A stretch of DNA of 64,000 bases. Origin: Solanum dulcamara (lineage: Eukaryota; Streptophyta; Magnoliopsida; Solanales; Solanaceae). Both the position numbers and the translations under genes were made by a program. This document shows positions 1 through 11,862 of this stretch, in pieces (within the stretch, counting starts at the first letter, position 1; each line of letters opens with the position of its first letter). The stretch lies in NCBI RefSeq assembly GCF_947179165.1, contig NC_077243.1:8426001-8490000 (forward strand). Reading direction: 5' to 3'. The notes under the pieces are model-generated. The model saw nothing but the letters and a program-made list of their open reading frames with translations. It searched no databases and was not told the origin of the DNA.

Positions 1-729
1 TAAAAAAGAAAGCAGGTGAAGCAACTTATCTAGTTGGGTCCATGTCCACTACTACTTTTCATAATACATATATCTATTTTTAATTAGAGGACATATAAAA
101 GAAAGAGAAAATAGTGACAGTCAGTTAGTCACTAGTAAATGGACTCGATACTATAATATGTCCATATCTATTATGTTGATGTTAAGATGATTTATGTATA
201 TTGTTCCAAATTGCTTGGTCATATATATGGTCAACCCTGGCGGCTAAAGTTTTGTTGGACAAATAAACAATGGGAGAGATAGTAAATTAAATTGATGTCG
301 TTTGATAGATTAAATTTTTAAAACAAAATTGGGGTATATATATATATCATAGCTAGGCCTAACAAAAGTATGTAAAATATATAATGACTGAGTTACTTTT
401 ATAATTAAACTTTTTATATGAGATTCTTAATCGATCTTTAAGTCTCTCTCTCTATATATCATAGTTAGGCGTAACAAAAGTAAAACCATATAATGACAGA
501 GTTACCCTTACAATCAAACTTTCCATATGAGACTCTTGATCTATCTTCAAGTCTATTTATAATCATCACTCAATATAAGGAATAATTAGGGGTGAAACTA
601 GTAACGATTCAGGGATCATTTAAATTACTTTAGGTAGAAAATTATATTGTTTATATATGATTAAAATTATCTTTTCATATTTTGAACCTATTTATTGAAA
701 ATCATGTCTCTACCACTGACTACAATAGA
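1..729. other. AT-rich intergenic region at the window start
   Basis: No coding signal is seen. It lies downstream (3') of the minus-strand CBP60-like locus and contains a diverged tandem repeat, listed separately. Confidence 0.6.
341..560. repeat. Diverged two-copy tandem repeat, period about 112 bp
   Basis: Both units begin TATATATCATAG and share the words TAGGC, TAACAAAAGTA, ATAATGAC, GAGTTAC, ATATGAGA and TCAAGTCT/TTAAGTCT in the same order. Unit 1 starts near 341 and unit 2 near 453. The units differ at many positions, so the duplication is old. No coding function is apparent. Confidence 0.65.
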
Positions 730-3201
730 CTAACCAATGAAACAATTATGATCTAATAATGAGTCCCAGATGCTTGCGGGAAGATCTGGGTAGATGAAGT
801 CGTTGTCATCTGGATCAAGAAGATCATGTGGTAATAATGCACCAGTAAAACTTGTGATCGGCATGTAATTAGCATCATTATTAGGCTCTGGTTGCAGCTG
901 CTGTGTGTCAGTTGGATAATTATAAGCCTCGTAAATGAATCCATTATTGGAGCCATCAAGCTGTTCAGCCGCTGTATCTGGTAAACTGGAAGAGCAAAGC
1001 ATTTGAAAACTATCATCATCCAATAAAACCTTGGAATTCTGGTGGCCATCTTGAAAGGCTGTTTTTACCACTTCCATCCCAATATCCTATCACAAGATGA
1101 AGTCAAAAGTCAAGTCAGTCATTACTCTTCGCGACAAAAGATTAGTTTACCTTCTTTTTGTAACTAGCGAATCAGTAGGAAATTTGACTATACAACATGA
1201 GTTTCACACTATCACTTAAAAAATGCAAATAAATTCTAACTATTTTAATTAAAATATCCGTGGCCACTTAACATTTTTTTTAATGAGAGAATAGTGATTC
1301 TTTAATAGTAACTATTCAATCAGCCACTAATTTTAATTAGGGCCGCGTAAAGTCTCTTAAAGAGAAAACTGCTTTCTACTATGATTTTTTTCTCAAGACT
1401 CAAAACTCGAGAGCCCTCATTATGTAGTAACAAAATATTGCACTTGCTTGTTGAAGCAAACTGTTAAAAAGGAAATAAAATTGGAACCTTTTGAGTTGGG
1501 GTGAGCTGTTCCACAGACACGAACTGACCCTCTTGATAGAGTAGTCCAATCAATTCTCCCACATCAGTAAATACCACTCGTGGATTTTCCTGAGGACACA
1601 CGTATCTTTTCAAGTCAAGTTTACCCTTTGCCTGATTTACTGCTGCATCTAATTTCTTCATGTTCAAACGCCTGCCAAGGATCTTTATACACATATAGGC
1701 AAATGGTTGAGTAGTTCATTATGCAACAAGAAAAAAAGAGTTTATTTTTTTATTTAACATAACCATCACAGTCGCCTTATTAAACAAATTAAGATAATAG
1801 TGAAGACAAAAATCAAATTAAAACAACTAGCAAGAAGTTTCAATTCATAACTCTTTAACTAGTTAAAACATGTAACCAGCTATGACGACAAAAAAAAAAA
1901 TAATTAAAAACTAACCTACCGGCTAGCAGGTGTAAGCATCATGAATTCATATCCGGTGTGAAATATTACCGTGGTCTCCTGCTCAGTAGAAGCTACAGTC
2001 TTGCCATTGACGGAAAGTGAAAGCCTGGGTGGATGGATTTAACTAAAAATAAAATAAAATATAGACACAGGAAGTGGGGAAGAAATAGGGAGCTGAAACA
2101 TAAGTTGCCTCTCTACTACCCTTTATTTATTTCTGCAACTATTGGTCCAATTATTGTCACCGTCCACATTAGATATGATGGACGTACGGAATCGGCAACA
2201 CAGAATCATGAACCCTTCATCCGGAAGACAAAAAAGATACGGAAATTAAACAGAAAAATTAACCTACCACCAGTAGCAGGAAATTTTGTTTCATCAAAAA
2301 GATAAAGAAATTAAATAAGTTAATGTCAAATTTTAATTAAAATTAAGATGGAGTACTTCCATGTTGTGCATAAGAAAGAGATATAACGTTCCGTCAACTA
2401 AAGGGAATAAATTCTTACATTGAGTAGGTTTTCACGGTTCAAAAAGTAGTGAGTTAACAAGTCCTTGACTGTTATAATGTTTTCCTTCATCAAACGATTA
2501 TGAAAAGCGCCGCCTTTGCCAATCGTTTGCAGTTTCCAAACTTGATCATCAAGATATAGTGGCTTCAGGCTCTTTCCCACTGCAAATTAATTAAATTATT
2601 AGCGAAACCACAAATAGTACATAAAATCAAACGAATCAATTAATTACGTACGTACTTGAACGGCGATCCTTGACAAAGAATGGTTCAGTGACTGCTTCCA
2701 TAATTCTATTCCCAATATTGTAGGGATTCATAACTCTCGCACCTAGTCTCAACTCACGTTTTTTCATAGATACTCTAGAATGTTTGAATGAAATATGACT
2801 TACACAAACACTCCCATCCTTCAAGCTGACTTGAGGATTTCCACGAATCAGCGATTTATCGCCACCACAACTTGTAAAATCTTTCTCAAGAACAACTATT
2901 TCCACCTTTCCTGATGCTTCTGGCCCGGAATTGATAATTTTCTCCGTACGGGAGTCAATTAAATGTACATCTAAGCTTCTTCCCTCTTGATCTCCTATCG
3001 GGACCCCAGTATATATTGGACCACTTACGTTGTTCGAAAACTTTAATTTTAAATGCCCTGGATATTCATACTCATCACATAGAATCTGCGATTTTCTGAA
3101 AAACATATACAGGTCTCACTATCATACAATTAAATAACTGTGAAATTAAATATGAATAGAGAAGCTTATCGTTGCCTTGGGTCCGTTGAAATCTCTACAG
3201 C
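730..3201 (-). pseudogene. CBP60-like (calmodulin-binding protein 60) partial gene, probably a pseudogene
   Basis: Seen: homologues of exons 3-7 of the complete CBP60 gene at 27046-33733, at 3170-3201, 2656-3095, 2419-2579, 1488-1682 and 730-1086. Their lengths (32, 440, 161, 195 and 357 nt) keep one frame of 395 codons including the TAG stop. Conserved family blocks are present: the LKLKFSNNVSGPIYTG region, [35 protein letters not shown] and the TVKDLLTHY motif. Exon 5 has exactly the 161-nt length of its paralogue. Defects: no exon 1 or 2 is recognisable upstream as far as the HSP gene; exon 3 has lost 21 nt; its donor reads CG|ATAAGC instead of GTAAGC; and the protein ends about 85 residues early, without the basic Trp-containing calmodulin-binding tail. 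CBP60 proteins are nuclear transcription regulators of immunity. A divergent or alternatively started gene is possible, but the missing N-terminus and donor argue for decay. Confidence 0.8.
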
Positions 3202-4260
3202 CTGTATTTGATACAATAAATAGATTAAAATGCAGTACTAGTGTATAATATAACAATGTGTACAATTAAATCCTTAATTATGTCAAAGAAAAAGAACGAT
3301 TCTCCTGGTCAATGAATTTCCGGCATAACAACAAGTTGCAATAAAGGGACTACACATCAATAATATCATTACTTTGACTTGGTCCATTATTTATTGGTAG
3401 ATACATATATATTAATACTCTCACTAAAAATCAAATATCTAAAGATTCAGAAACTAAAACTAGACAAAAATCTTATTAACCAAAATTTTTTTTTTAAAAA
3501 AAAATCTCAACACATGCATATGAATACTAAGAAAAAAACCTGGATGCAATTTGTTCACAACAAACAACACAATGACAAATTTATTTTGGACTGCAGGAAA
3601 TATAAAAAAGAAAAAGCTGATTGGTTGTCTTTTCAAGACCCAGTAGAACAAAACCAATCAATCCATTATGATAGAATCACGTTTTGTGAAGAATTTTGCT
3701 CAACACCAAAAATAAATGCCATATATATGGATTTTGGGTAAGTAAATAAATGAATTTCGAGCCTAACTCAGTGTAAATCAAATATTTGTAAGTTTTTTTA
3801 AATTTATCTAAACATTAAAAAAATGCTTTAAAATTATTTTAATTTAAAAGAAGATAATTTAAACAGACTCTTAAAATCAAATACTAGCTCATAAAGATAG
3901 GATCGCAAACAACTCAAGCTAGCTCATATAAAAGAAAACCAAATAGACCTCGTTCAACAGATGTGGACTCCAACAGAAAACTCAATCAATAACAACCACC
4001 CTAACCCTAACTAAATAAATAGTACTATTCTCTTTAGTAGCATTACTCTCGTACATATTACTTCTTTATATAATTGTATAAAATAAGCATTAAATTAATG
4101 AATATGATTCTCACAGCTGGATCAACGCAAAGCCGCCTCATTGACTTTAGTAAACGCACAACCGGGAGCACAGCATTAACGGACCTGATCAAAGCCCAAG
4201 AATGAAGTACTCAGTAGGCATTTGATCATAATATAGATTTCAAATATGAAGTAAGAAAAC

Positions 4261-4410
4261 TTGTGTTTGGTTATACTTTATCCACAAAGGAGAGAAAATA
4301 ATATTTTTTATTTGGAATTTACGAAAATGGAGTTGAAAAACAAGTTTGGAAAACTTTCTCAAATTTGGAATCCGATAAAAGTTCCATATGTATATAACCA
4401 AACACTAATT
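4261..4410. mobile_element. Small inverted-repeat element (MITE-like), about 150 bp
   Basis: The left end TTGTGTTTGGTTATA is matched by the reverse complement of the right end, TTAGTGTTTGGTTATA. No coding capacity. No convincing target duplication was identified, so superfamily and exact ends are uncertain. Confidence 0.4.
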
Positions 4411-6774
4411 TTCAAATAAAGTGTAAAATTATTTCGAAAAAAAATGAATAATTCTCATGATCGTAAAAATTAGAAGAAATGGATGATTGGAATTTTGAGC
4501 TACTAATATTTAAATTTAGGTTTGTGAAAAGTAAATGTAGTACTATAAAACCAAGTAAAAGAGAGAGGCGACAGACTTCCTTAGTTTGCGAAGCTTTATC
4601 TTTCTATGAAATGAAGACGAGAGAGGAACAGAATGATAACTAGAATGTTCTCCAAGATTCATAATATGCCTATTTAATTTGCTTTACCAAAAACGTTAAG
4701 CTTTCACTGAAGAGAGGTTTAGCTATTGCTAGTATTTATAACAAATATTTACTTGAAGTGAGTTGGAATTTTCCTCCTACTTCCTCCGAGTCTTCCTAAT
4801 CAAATTTCATTTTTTACAACTTGAGAGTTTTTGGTTTGAGAAATTAAGTAAAAGAATTTTGTTAACAGTTCAGTTTTTTTTTTAAAACAATCTGTTTCCC
4901 AATCTTTGTTATTATTGGGCCTCATATATCCATTTTCATTTATTTTTTTAGGCTATTCAAATTCAGTTTTCCTGTATAAACATCTTGTGAAATAAAAAAT
5001 TCATGAAATTAACCGGCAGGTAGATTCGTAAGTAAGCAGTAATTTTACAAAAAAATGTCAAAATATCAAAAGAAGGCACACCAAAAAAACAAGAGAAGTA
5101 AACATATAGTATATACAGTATACTTAAAACTAAAATTTTAACCCGACTAAATAAATATAATTTTTCGGCAAAGGTGTCAGTTCAACGTAGCTCCACTACT
5201 ATTCGTAAGTATGTTTCCCCAAGCTTTCGGAGAAACGTCTGTGAATCCCGCATACAATTTCCTTCTCCCAATCCCGTGTCAATATAGAAAAATGCCGGTT
5301 ACTGTAGCGAACCAAGTGGAGACGAAAATTGTCTGAAAAAAAAATAAAAAATGTGTGTTCTATTATAGTAAGGTGGAAAATTATAGAGATAAGTTCTACT
5401 ATTTTCTTTTAAGATTGTAATGATTATTGGAATACATTTTACTCGGGCCTATAAAGAATGAGATTCTTTAATATTTTTTGTGTTTTAATTTATATGATGT
5501 TGTTTGATTTAATATAAAATTTAAGAAATAAAAATTATATTTTAAAATTTATAATCTTAAATAAATTATCTATGTTTATATCGCTATAAATTATTGAGAA
5601 TAAAATAATTTTTTTAAAATTGAATTATTGCTACGTATATATAAACATGTCATTTTTTTCTAAACTGATTAAAAAAAGTGTATGATTTTTTCCCTTCTTA
5701 TTTAGAAAGATTTTTCGCATTAAAATTTTGTGGTACGTGTCCTTACTACTCCTTTTGTTCTCGGTGATTATTGTGTGGTGGTAGCCGTTATTATTGTTAT
5801 TACATACTGTGAATATTACTATATTTTATATCTAGAGAGGGCATAGTAGCATACTCATCAAATAGTATATCCAACCCACCCTAGGAAAATATTAATATAA
5901 TTTGATTGGAGTGTTATATTCCAACAATTAAATGTAGGTTAAATTGAGCTTATACAACACGTGCAGGGGTATCTTATCTTATAAGAGACCAAGTTGTTGT
6001 TTTTTTATATATTTTACTTATATAAAATTTGGATAGAGCAAGGAAAATGAGAAAGAGGATTTAGAAAGAGAAAATTTTGGCCCTCTCCTCGTATACATTC
6101 GAGATCTATGATTTGATAACTCTCCCTTATTAAACCTATCTTCTATTTGTGAAATATCTAAGATATTTCAAAACTTGACCAATATATGTCATTTCATAAA
6201 ATAATATATTTTTTTATTTCAATTTATTTATTTTATTAGTTTAAAAAAATGTTATTTTCTATATTTAATAATTTTATTTAAATTTATTTTCATATTTTAA
6301 CTTGATACAGAATTTAAAAAATAAAAAAGACTTATATGAATTTTGTTGTCTTAAATTGATGGTATATGTCAAATATAAATTTTCTTTAATTATGTGATCT
6401 TAAATATGTCATGTAGAAATTTGTAATTAAAGAGTGGTAAAAAAATGCATTTTATTTTTAACGAACTAAAAATAAAAATAGGACAAATAAATTAAATTAA
6501 GAAAGTAAATGACAGATTTTAAGATCACACCGTTCAAATAACATTTTGATATATTATACATTTGTTTATAAAAGAATGTGACATTGTATATCAGAAACCT
6601 TTTATACTAAACATTCTATGACCAAAAAACATTTTAATATATTACACATATATTTATTATAAAATCACAAATTCAAAAGAAAACAAAAGATTATTTTCTT
6701 AAATTTTATACTAAAATAAACAACTTAAACCGGAGGGAGTAGTAACCAGAAATGCCCTCCTTCGGAGTTCTGCC

Positions 6775-7250
6775 ATTATTAAGGGTGATAATTGGGCGAG
6801 TTAGATCAAGTTTGGACGGTTCATAATGAATTAAGACAACAATTGAGTCAAGACCCAACTCAATCCGAATTTGTTTGGCTCAAAAAAGATTGGGTCAAAA
6901 TGTCTTGAGTAATGGGTTATATAACGGGTCAAGACCCAACCCAATTCATTTTTTACTAAGCTTAATTATTATTATTTTTTTTAAAACTCTTTTAATACCC
7001 AATAATTTTTTTTTTAGTATGGTTATATGTAACACATCAAAATAAAAAAAAGAAGGTTTTTTAAAAATATTTTAAGAAAATTTCTCATGAGCCAATTCGG
7101 ATTACATATCAATTCAATTTTTAATGAGTTGAAATGAGTTGAGCTAATGAACAGACGATCAATAACCAACCCAAACTTACACGGGTTTGGCAAATTGGGT
7201 GGGTTGGATTTGATTTTGCTATGTATAGCCATTATATATAAATATGCTCG
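6775..7250. repeat. Repetitive GGGTTGG/CAACCCA-rich block
   Basis: Words such as GACCCAACTCAA, GACCCAACCCAA, ACCAACCCAAAC and AATTGGGTGGGTTGG recur on both strands, giving partial self-complementarity between the two ends. This fits a degenerate TIR-type element, but the termini are not clear and no target duplication was found. Confidence 0.35.
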
Positions 7251-7264
7251 CACTACACAAACTC

Positions 7265-7640
7265 AGGGTGTGTTTCGTACGAACAAAAATGCTCTATTGA
7301 AAAATGCTTTTTAGGAATATAATTGGGTTATTTATTTATATTTTATGTCTGATAGGTAAATAAAAAATATTATTCTAAAATATTTGTATATAATTTAGAT
7401 AAAATACTAAGGAAGGTGAAGGTGGGAGGTAGGGGTGTGCGATGAGGGCTATGTGGGTGGGGGTGAAGATAAAGTGTGCCGAAAAGTGGGAAGACACCAT
7501 CAATGTGGAATGTCACTCGTAAAATTTATTTTTCATACTTTCATTAAATAAGTCATTTCTCTTATTTTTAAGAAATCTATTCATATTTTTAAAAATATCT
7601 AATCTATCGAACATGAAAACATTAACCGAGCACACCCTTA
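7265..7640. mobile_element. MITE-like element with GGGTGTG termini
   Basis: The left end GGGTGTGTTTCGTACGAA pairs with the reverse complement of the right end, GGGTGTGCTCGG. The centre is G-rich (GAAGGTGAAGGTGGGAGG) and followed by a GTGGAATGTCACTCG word. Related sequence with the same layout occurs at 42170-42560 and flanks the fold-back element at 40968-41430, so this is a dispersed non-coding family. The target duplication is unclear. Confidence 0.5.
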
Positions 7641-7665
7641 ATAGAAAACTGGAGACTACTAGAGA

Positions 7666-8010
7666 AATATTTAAATTTTGCACATTATTTCCCATACTAT
7701 TGAAATATGAGAAATCAAGCAATTCTAACCAAGCAAGTATAGCATGAAAGCTTATTGGCAAACGTAGGGAGGACACTGGATACAGTTACCATTTAGCAAT
7801 TTTCAATAACACATGTTAAGCTCGATAACACACAAAAAATAAAAATAAAAAGAGAGCCACTTCCATAATATATTTTCAAGTATAGAGTAAAGTACGAGAA
7901 AATATTTGATAATTAAAAAAACTAAATGTAAAATTTTGAAAAATTATAATTTAAAAACTCTTTTTATAATAAATTTTTAAAATAATTATGTACAAATTTC
8001 CCTTAAAAAC
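7666..8010. repeat. Duplicated block A, copy 1 (partner 17472-17815)
   Basis: Shares long collinear similarity with 17472-17815: ATATTTAAATTTTGCACATT, a GCATGAAAGCTTATTGGCAA word, TTTTCAATAACACA, CCATAAT, TTTTCAAGTATAGAGTAAA and a TAATTATGTACAAA end. Part of the block (GCCACNTCCATAAT...TTTCAAGTA) also occurs just upstream of the HSP gene at about 10609-10637. Non-coding. Confidence 0.7.
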
Positions 8011-9738
8011 CTTAGTTGTTATATAGATAAGGCCGATATGATATTTTGGGCTTAATAGGAGGGTCTCCTCTTTAATTCTGCCAGCTGACTTGTAAGAAAG
8101 GCCCATATGACATTTAAGTACTAAATCGTCAAAGGAAAACTTACGTAAATATATTATATTTTAATGCACTAAAATACATAGACAAATCTCGCTCGCTTTC
8201 CTTCCATTCTTATTTGCCTCTCTCCCTATGTCATTATATCCCATTCTTGAAATTTTTGTGGATTAAACTCAATCCACCCCGACAACCCTCCCCCTCATTG
8301 CCATTTCTAATTATCAAGAGTTTTTGGCTAAAAACATTTTTAAATTATATCCCAAATTTAAATTACAATCTTAAAATATCTTTTTGGCACAAAACATCCT
8401 TCAAGTATTTGCAAGTTAACCATTCTCATCCTTCTGCTAGATATTGTCAAAAAACTAAGAAATCCGATAAAAACACGTGAAGTTCACGTGACTATCGACA
8501 AAAATTTTCCTGCATAATTTAATTACCTGTTATAAAAGGATCACGAAGAAAAAAATATTAAAAATCTCAGACTTTAATGCTTGCTAAAACAAAAAAAAAA
8601 TAGAAAAATGTGAGGATACATGATCTACTCTTTTTTCATTACCAACGGAAAGAAACCAAAACTTAATTATCTTCACTTTTTTCAAAGTCAAATTGTAGTT
8701 AGATCTATTTTTTTTGGAGGGCAATATGATATTGAGATGATTAAAATTCTGATTATGTCTTGCATTCAAGTTTCATTCTTCATTATTAGAAATGAAAGTC
8801 TCCAAAACACTACTTTTAGCTGATTCAATTGAAAAGAAACATATTTCAACTGACAAATTTTTAATATTAAATAACAAAAAAAAATGTTAATTAATTAATT
8901 TTTTTTTTTGCATAATGCTAAACTTAAGAATCAAAAAAAATCACGATAAGATTTTTAACGTATCTCAAAATAATAAATATAAAAAAGTGACTTAATTTTT
9001 TTGAAATCTGTTATTTTTATGAAAAATTTTAGTAAAAGGATGAAAGTTAATTTTTAAATACTTTGAAAAATATTTTATGTTAAAAATAATATTATAATTT
9101 AAATTTAAAGTATAATTTAAAAATAATTTTGGCTAAAAACTCCATCGATTACAAAAGTACAGCTGACAATAACTGCACCTTGTTATCGATTATGACGCAG
9201 AATATGATCGCTTAAGTCTGCGATAAATAGTAATTTTAACAGAATGATAAAAAGATGGATTCTAAATAGTAACAAAATGATATATTAATATTCTTATGTT
9301 CGAAATTTCCATGTTTATTAAGCCTCAACTTTCAAATATTATTGTACATAAATGTTCGGAATCTGAGATCAGGGGGACACACTAATATTACCGAATTTCA
9401 GTATCAATTGGTAGTTTCAGCAGTGTTGATTTCCTTTTCAGCTAATATTTGTTATTTCAAATTTGAATTCTTTTTCCACTTGTACCTTTATCTTTGTCAA
9501 TTTCCCAAACAAGCAAATCTTATAACCTTTACTATTGAAGTCGACTTTGTTTTGCAGATTACACAGAAAAAGTCCCAACTCTTTATACTGAAATAATTTT
9601 TGTCACATGGGGTTTCATAGAGAACTAAGAAGGAAAAATCATAATCCTTAGTTATATATTCAACAACTTTATTACACACAAACAAAGGCCAAGACATAGA
9701 AAAAGACAACCAACAAACCAAATTAGAGACTTATTAAT
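8011..9738. other. Intergenic, no gene recognised (3' side of the HSP gene)
   Basis: AT-rich, with several short low-complexity ORFs on both strands and no recognisable motif. The part nearest 9738 is the likely 3' UTR and downstream region of the minus-strand HSP gene. Confidence 0.55.
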
Positions 9739-10314
9739 TTACATCTCAGCTTTGTTAGCTTTAATATCCTCACCACCAGCAGATTTGCTTTCCTCTGCAA
9801 TGCTAATCACCTTACTCTGTTTTTTCTTCTCTTCAGCCAATTTTGGCACAGTAATCTTCAAGATACCATTTTCCAGATGAGCCTTTATGTGTTCCAAATC
9901 AGTATTTCCAGGAAGTCTAAACTGTCTCCAAAATTTCCCACAAGTTCTTTCAGCTCTGTGCCATTTCTCCCCTTCAATTTCTTCCTCTGTTTTCCTTTCT
10001 CCACTGACTCTCAACACTCTGTTTTCTACTACCTCAATCTTGATGTCCTCCTTCTTCAACCCTGGTATGTCAAGTGTAATTACATGCTCTGTTCCTGTTT
10101 CCTTCCAATCTGAGCGAGCTAAGACTATTGATTCGATCCCTTTTGGAATAGTCAGTGGGGTTTGTTCAAGAATCCCGAAAGGATCCTCTGGTGGAAATCT
10201 TATATCCCAAAAGGGGCGTGTGTATGGCATTAGTGCCTGAGTTTGGGATGGAAGAAAGACTACAGCCACTGCTAAAACAAGAAACCCCATAAGGCTAACT
10301 CTTGTTTTCACCAT
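9739..10314 (-). CDS. Endoplasmic-reticulum small heat-shock protein (HSP20 family, HSP22 type)
   Basis: Intact intronless ORF of 191 aa. It starts with a cleavable signal peptide (basic MVKTR, hydrophobic core at about residues 8-22, likely cut after SQTQA near residue 27). A short N-terminal arm ([16 protein letters not shown]) follows, then an alpha-crystallin domain from about residue 64 to 157 containing [20 protein letters not shown], the [15 protein letters not shown] strand and the hallmark GILKITVPK. The family forms oligomeric ATP-independent holdases that bind unfolding proteins. The signal peptide places this one in the ER lumen. The lysine-rich tail ends in KAEM, with no canonical KDEL/HDEL. 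The first ATG is used because it begins the signal peptide and lies about 110 nt after the predicted start site. Heat regulation is supported by the upstream HSE array. Typical length for the ER class. Confidence 0.96.
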   Translation of the reverse strand: MVKTRVSLMGFLVLAVAVVFLPSQTQALMPYTRPFWDIRFPPEDPFGILEQTPLTIPKGIESIVLARSDWKETGTEHVITLDIPGLKKEDIKIEVVENRVLRVSGERKTEEEIEGEKWHRAERTCGKFWRQFRLPGNTDLEHIKAHLENGILKITVPKLAEEKKKQSKVISIAEESKSAGGEDIKANKAEM

Positions 10315-10450
10315 TTTTTGTTCTATAAGTACACTTTTTTTTTTAAGAACTATGAATGCTGGAGATTGTTTATGGGTTGCAAGGGTAATTGAGAGGAAAT
10401 TTTCTTGGGTATTAACTTCTTCTTTGGTGGATGATGATAAATGAGTGAGG

Positions 10451-10460
10451 GTTTATATAG
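10451..10460 (-). promoter_or_regulatory. TATA box of the HSP gene
   Basis: The minus strand reads CTATATAAAC here, about 137 nt upstream of the ATG. A start site about 25-30 nt further down would leave a 5' UTR of roughly 110 nt, normal for plant small HSP genes. Confidence 0.75.
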
Positions 10461-10543
10461 AAAGAAGATGACGTGTTCTTTAGTGGTCGGTTGGAGGAAT
10501 GAGAGGTCTACAAGTTTCTGGAGAAAGCTTGCTGAGGCATCAT

Positions 10544-10581
10544 TTCTGGACTGTTCATTTCTCCTCTTGAATGTTCCAGGG
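10544..10581 (-). promoter_or_regulatory. Heat-shock element array upstream of the HSP gene
   Basis: Read on the plus strand, TTC/GAA-like triplets fall in a continuous 5-bp register: TTC (10544), GAC (10549), TTC (10554), a mismatched unit (10559), CTC (10564), GAA (10569) and TTC (10574). This matches the nGAAnnTTCn pattern bound by heat-shock factor trimers. A weaker TTCnnGAG lies at 10516-10523. The array is about 85 bp upstream of the TATA box. Confidence 0.75.
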
Positions 10582-10859
10582 ATTGTATTCACCTGACAAA
10601 TAAAAGGAAGCCACCTCCATAATAAACTTTCAAGTAACCAATAAGGATTGTAGTGCGGGCTTATTTTTAATCAAAGGCCTGGTTTTTTCGAATATAAAGT
10701 CGTTTTCGTTAAAAAAACTGTTTTGGCACAAATCAAATGTAATCGAACATCAACCTGATACCAAGTACCTAATGAGAAAAGCCAATAATTCAAATATGGA
10801 GTATGGAATGAGAAAATATTTGAGAATTTATATATTATATAAAATAAAAGGAGCAAGGT

Positions 10860-11450
10860 GCTAAGGAAACATCAACGGGTCGGTGTAAATATGGTTGTTC
10901 ACCATCCATTTGAATTTGTTATTGATCAAAATAAAAATTAAATCAATTTAATTGATTACTAAATTATCAAAATTAAAATTAAATTAATTTAATTTTTTGG
11001 CTGTTATCGATTTGATTTAGTTGTTCGATTATCAACTGTATACAAAAGTAAAAGAAACAATTCATTCAAAAGAAAAAAAAGACAACTAGCACCATTCTTA
11101 TTTTAGAACACTAATTATGTTTAATTTAGTGTCATTTAGTCTCACAAAACATCATTCATCTTGAGCAACTAGCACCATTATCTTTGTGTTTACTAGTTTA
11201 TTTTATCAACAATTAGTTAACCCAGTATGTAAATATAATTATAAAAAGTTGGCCTTTTGCCAACTTTTTGTTTTGGCCTTTTTTTGATTTATTAAATAAA
11301 TTTTAATGAAAACGTATATATATACACACCTATATTATGTATATATAATTGTAAAAATATGCATTTAATTTGTCGATTCGGATCGATACAGTTATTTCTT
11401 TAACAAAATTAAAATCAAATAAAATGTTATCGATGATGTAATGTTTATGA
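10860..11450. mobile_element. Degenerate element related to the one at 44274-44882
   Basis: The words TATTGATCAAAAT, AATTAAATCAATTTAATTG, AAAGAAACAATTCATTCAAAAGA and TTAATTATGTCTAA-like sequence appear in the same order as in 44274-44882. The left end (GGTTGTTCACC) is eroded. Non-coding; exact ends not determined. Confidence 0.45.
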
Positions 11451-11862
11451 AAGTGTTTATTTGAATTATCCAGTGTTATGTATAATATATAATATTTATT
11501 TGCAATTTATGTTATTTAATATTTTAGGACAAAATATAATTTTATATTACATGAAGATATTAAAAAGAAAAAAAATTATATAGGATAATTATTTAGAAAA
11601 GAAGAAAGAATTTATTTATTTTATAAGAAAATATAAATAATATAATAATAATAATATAATATTGAAAAAAGTGGATGTAAAATAGAATATAAAATTGGAA
11701 TTGGTTGTCTCCAAATATAGAAAATTGAGTTGAGTTGGGGATGGCCTTGTCTTTACTTTTTTATATTGTATATTTGTTAATAAATCACTTTATTAATGTT
11801 TTATTAAATTTAATTATTGAGTTAAATGACCTAAGTATTATTTATACATTGTCATCAATAGT

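Larger units (their letters stand above)
3202..7254. other. AT-rich intergenic region, no gene recognised
   Basis: Short ORFs here (for example 3379-3741 plus) are low-complexity Lys/Asn/Phe-rich readings with no family motif. The region holds a small inverted-repeat element (4261-4410) and repeat-like sequence at 6775-7250. The sequence ending GGAGGGAGTA at 6731-6741 resembles one Stowaway terminus, but I could not place its partner. Confidence 0.55.

Noticed and set aside
2033..2305. 90-aa plus ORF
   Set aside because: Lies opposite an intron of the CBP60-like locus; no recognised domain or splice context.
3379..3741. 120-aa plus ORF in the CBP60-like upstream flank
   Set aside because: Low-complexity Lys-rich reading over A-runs; no motif.
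9877..10240. Plus-strand ORFs (78 and 117 aa) opposite the HSP gene
   Set aside because: Antisense shadows of the strongly conserved HSP coding sequence.
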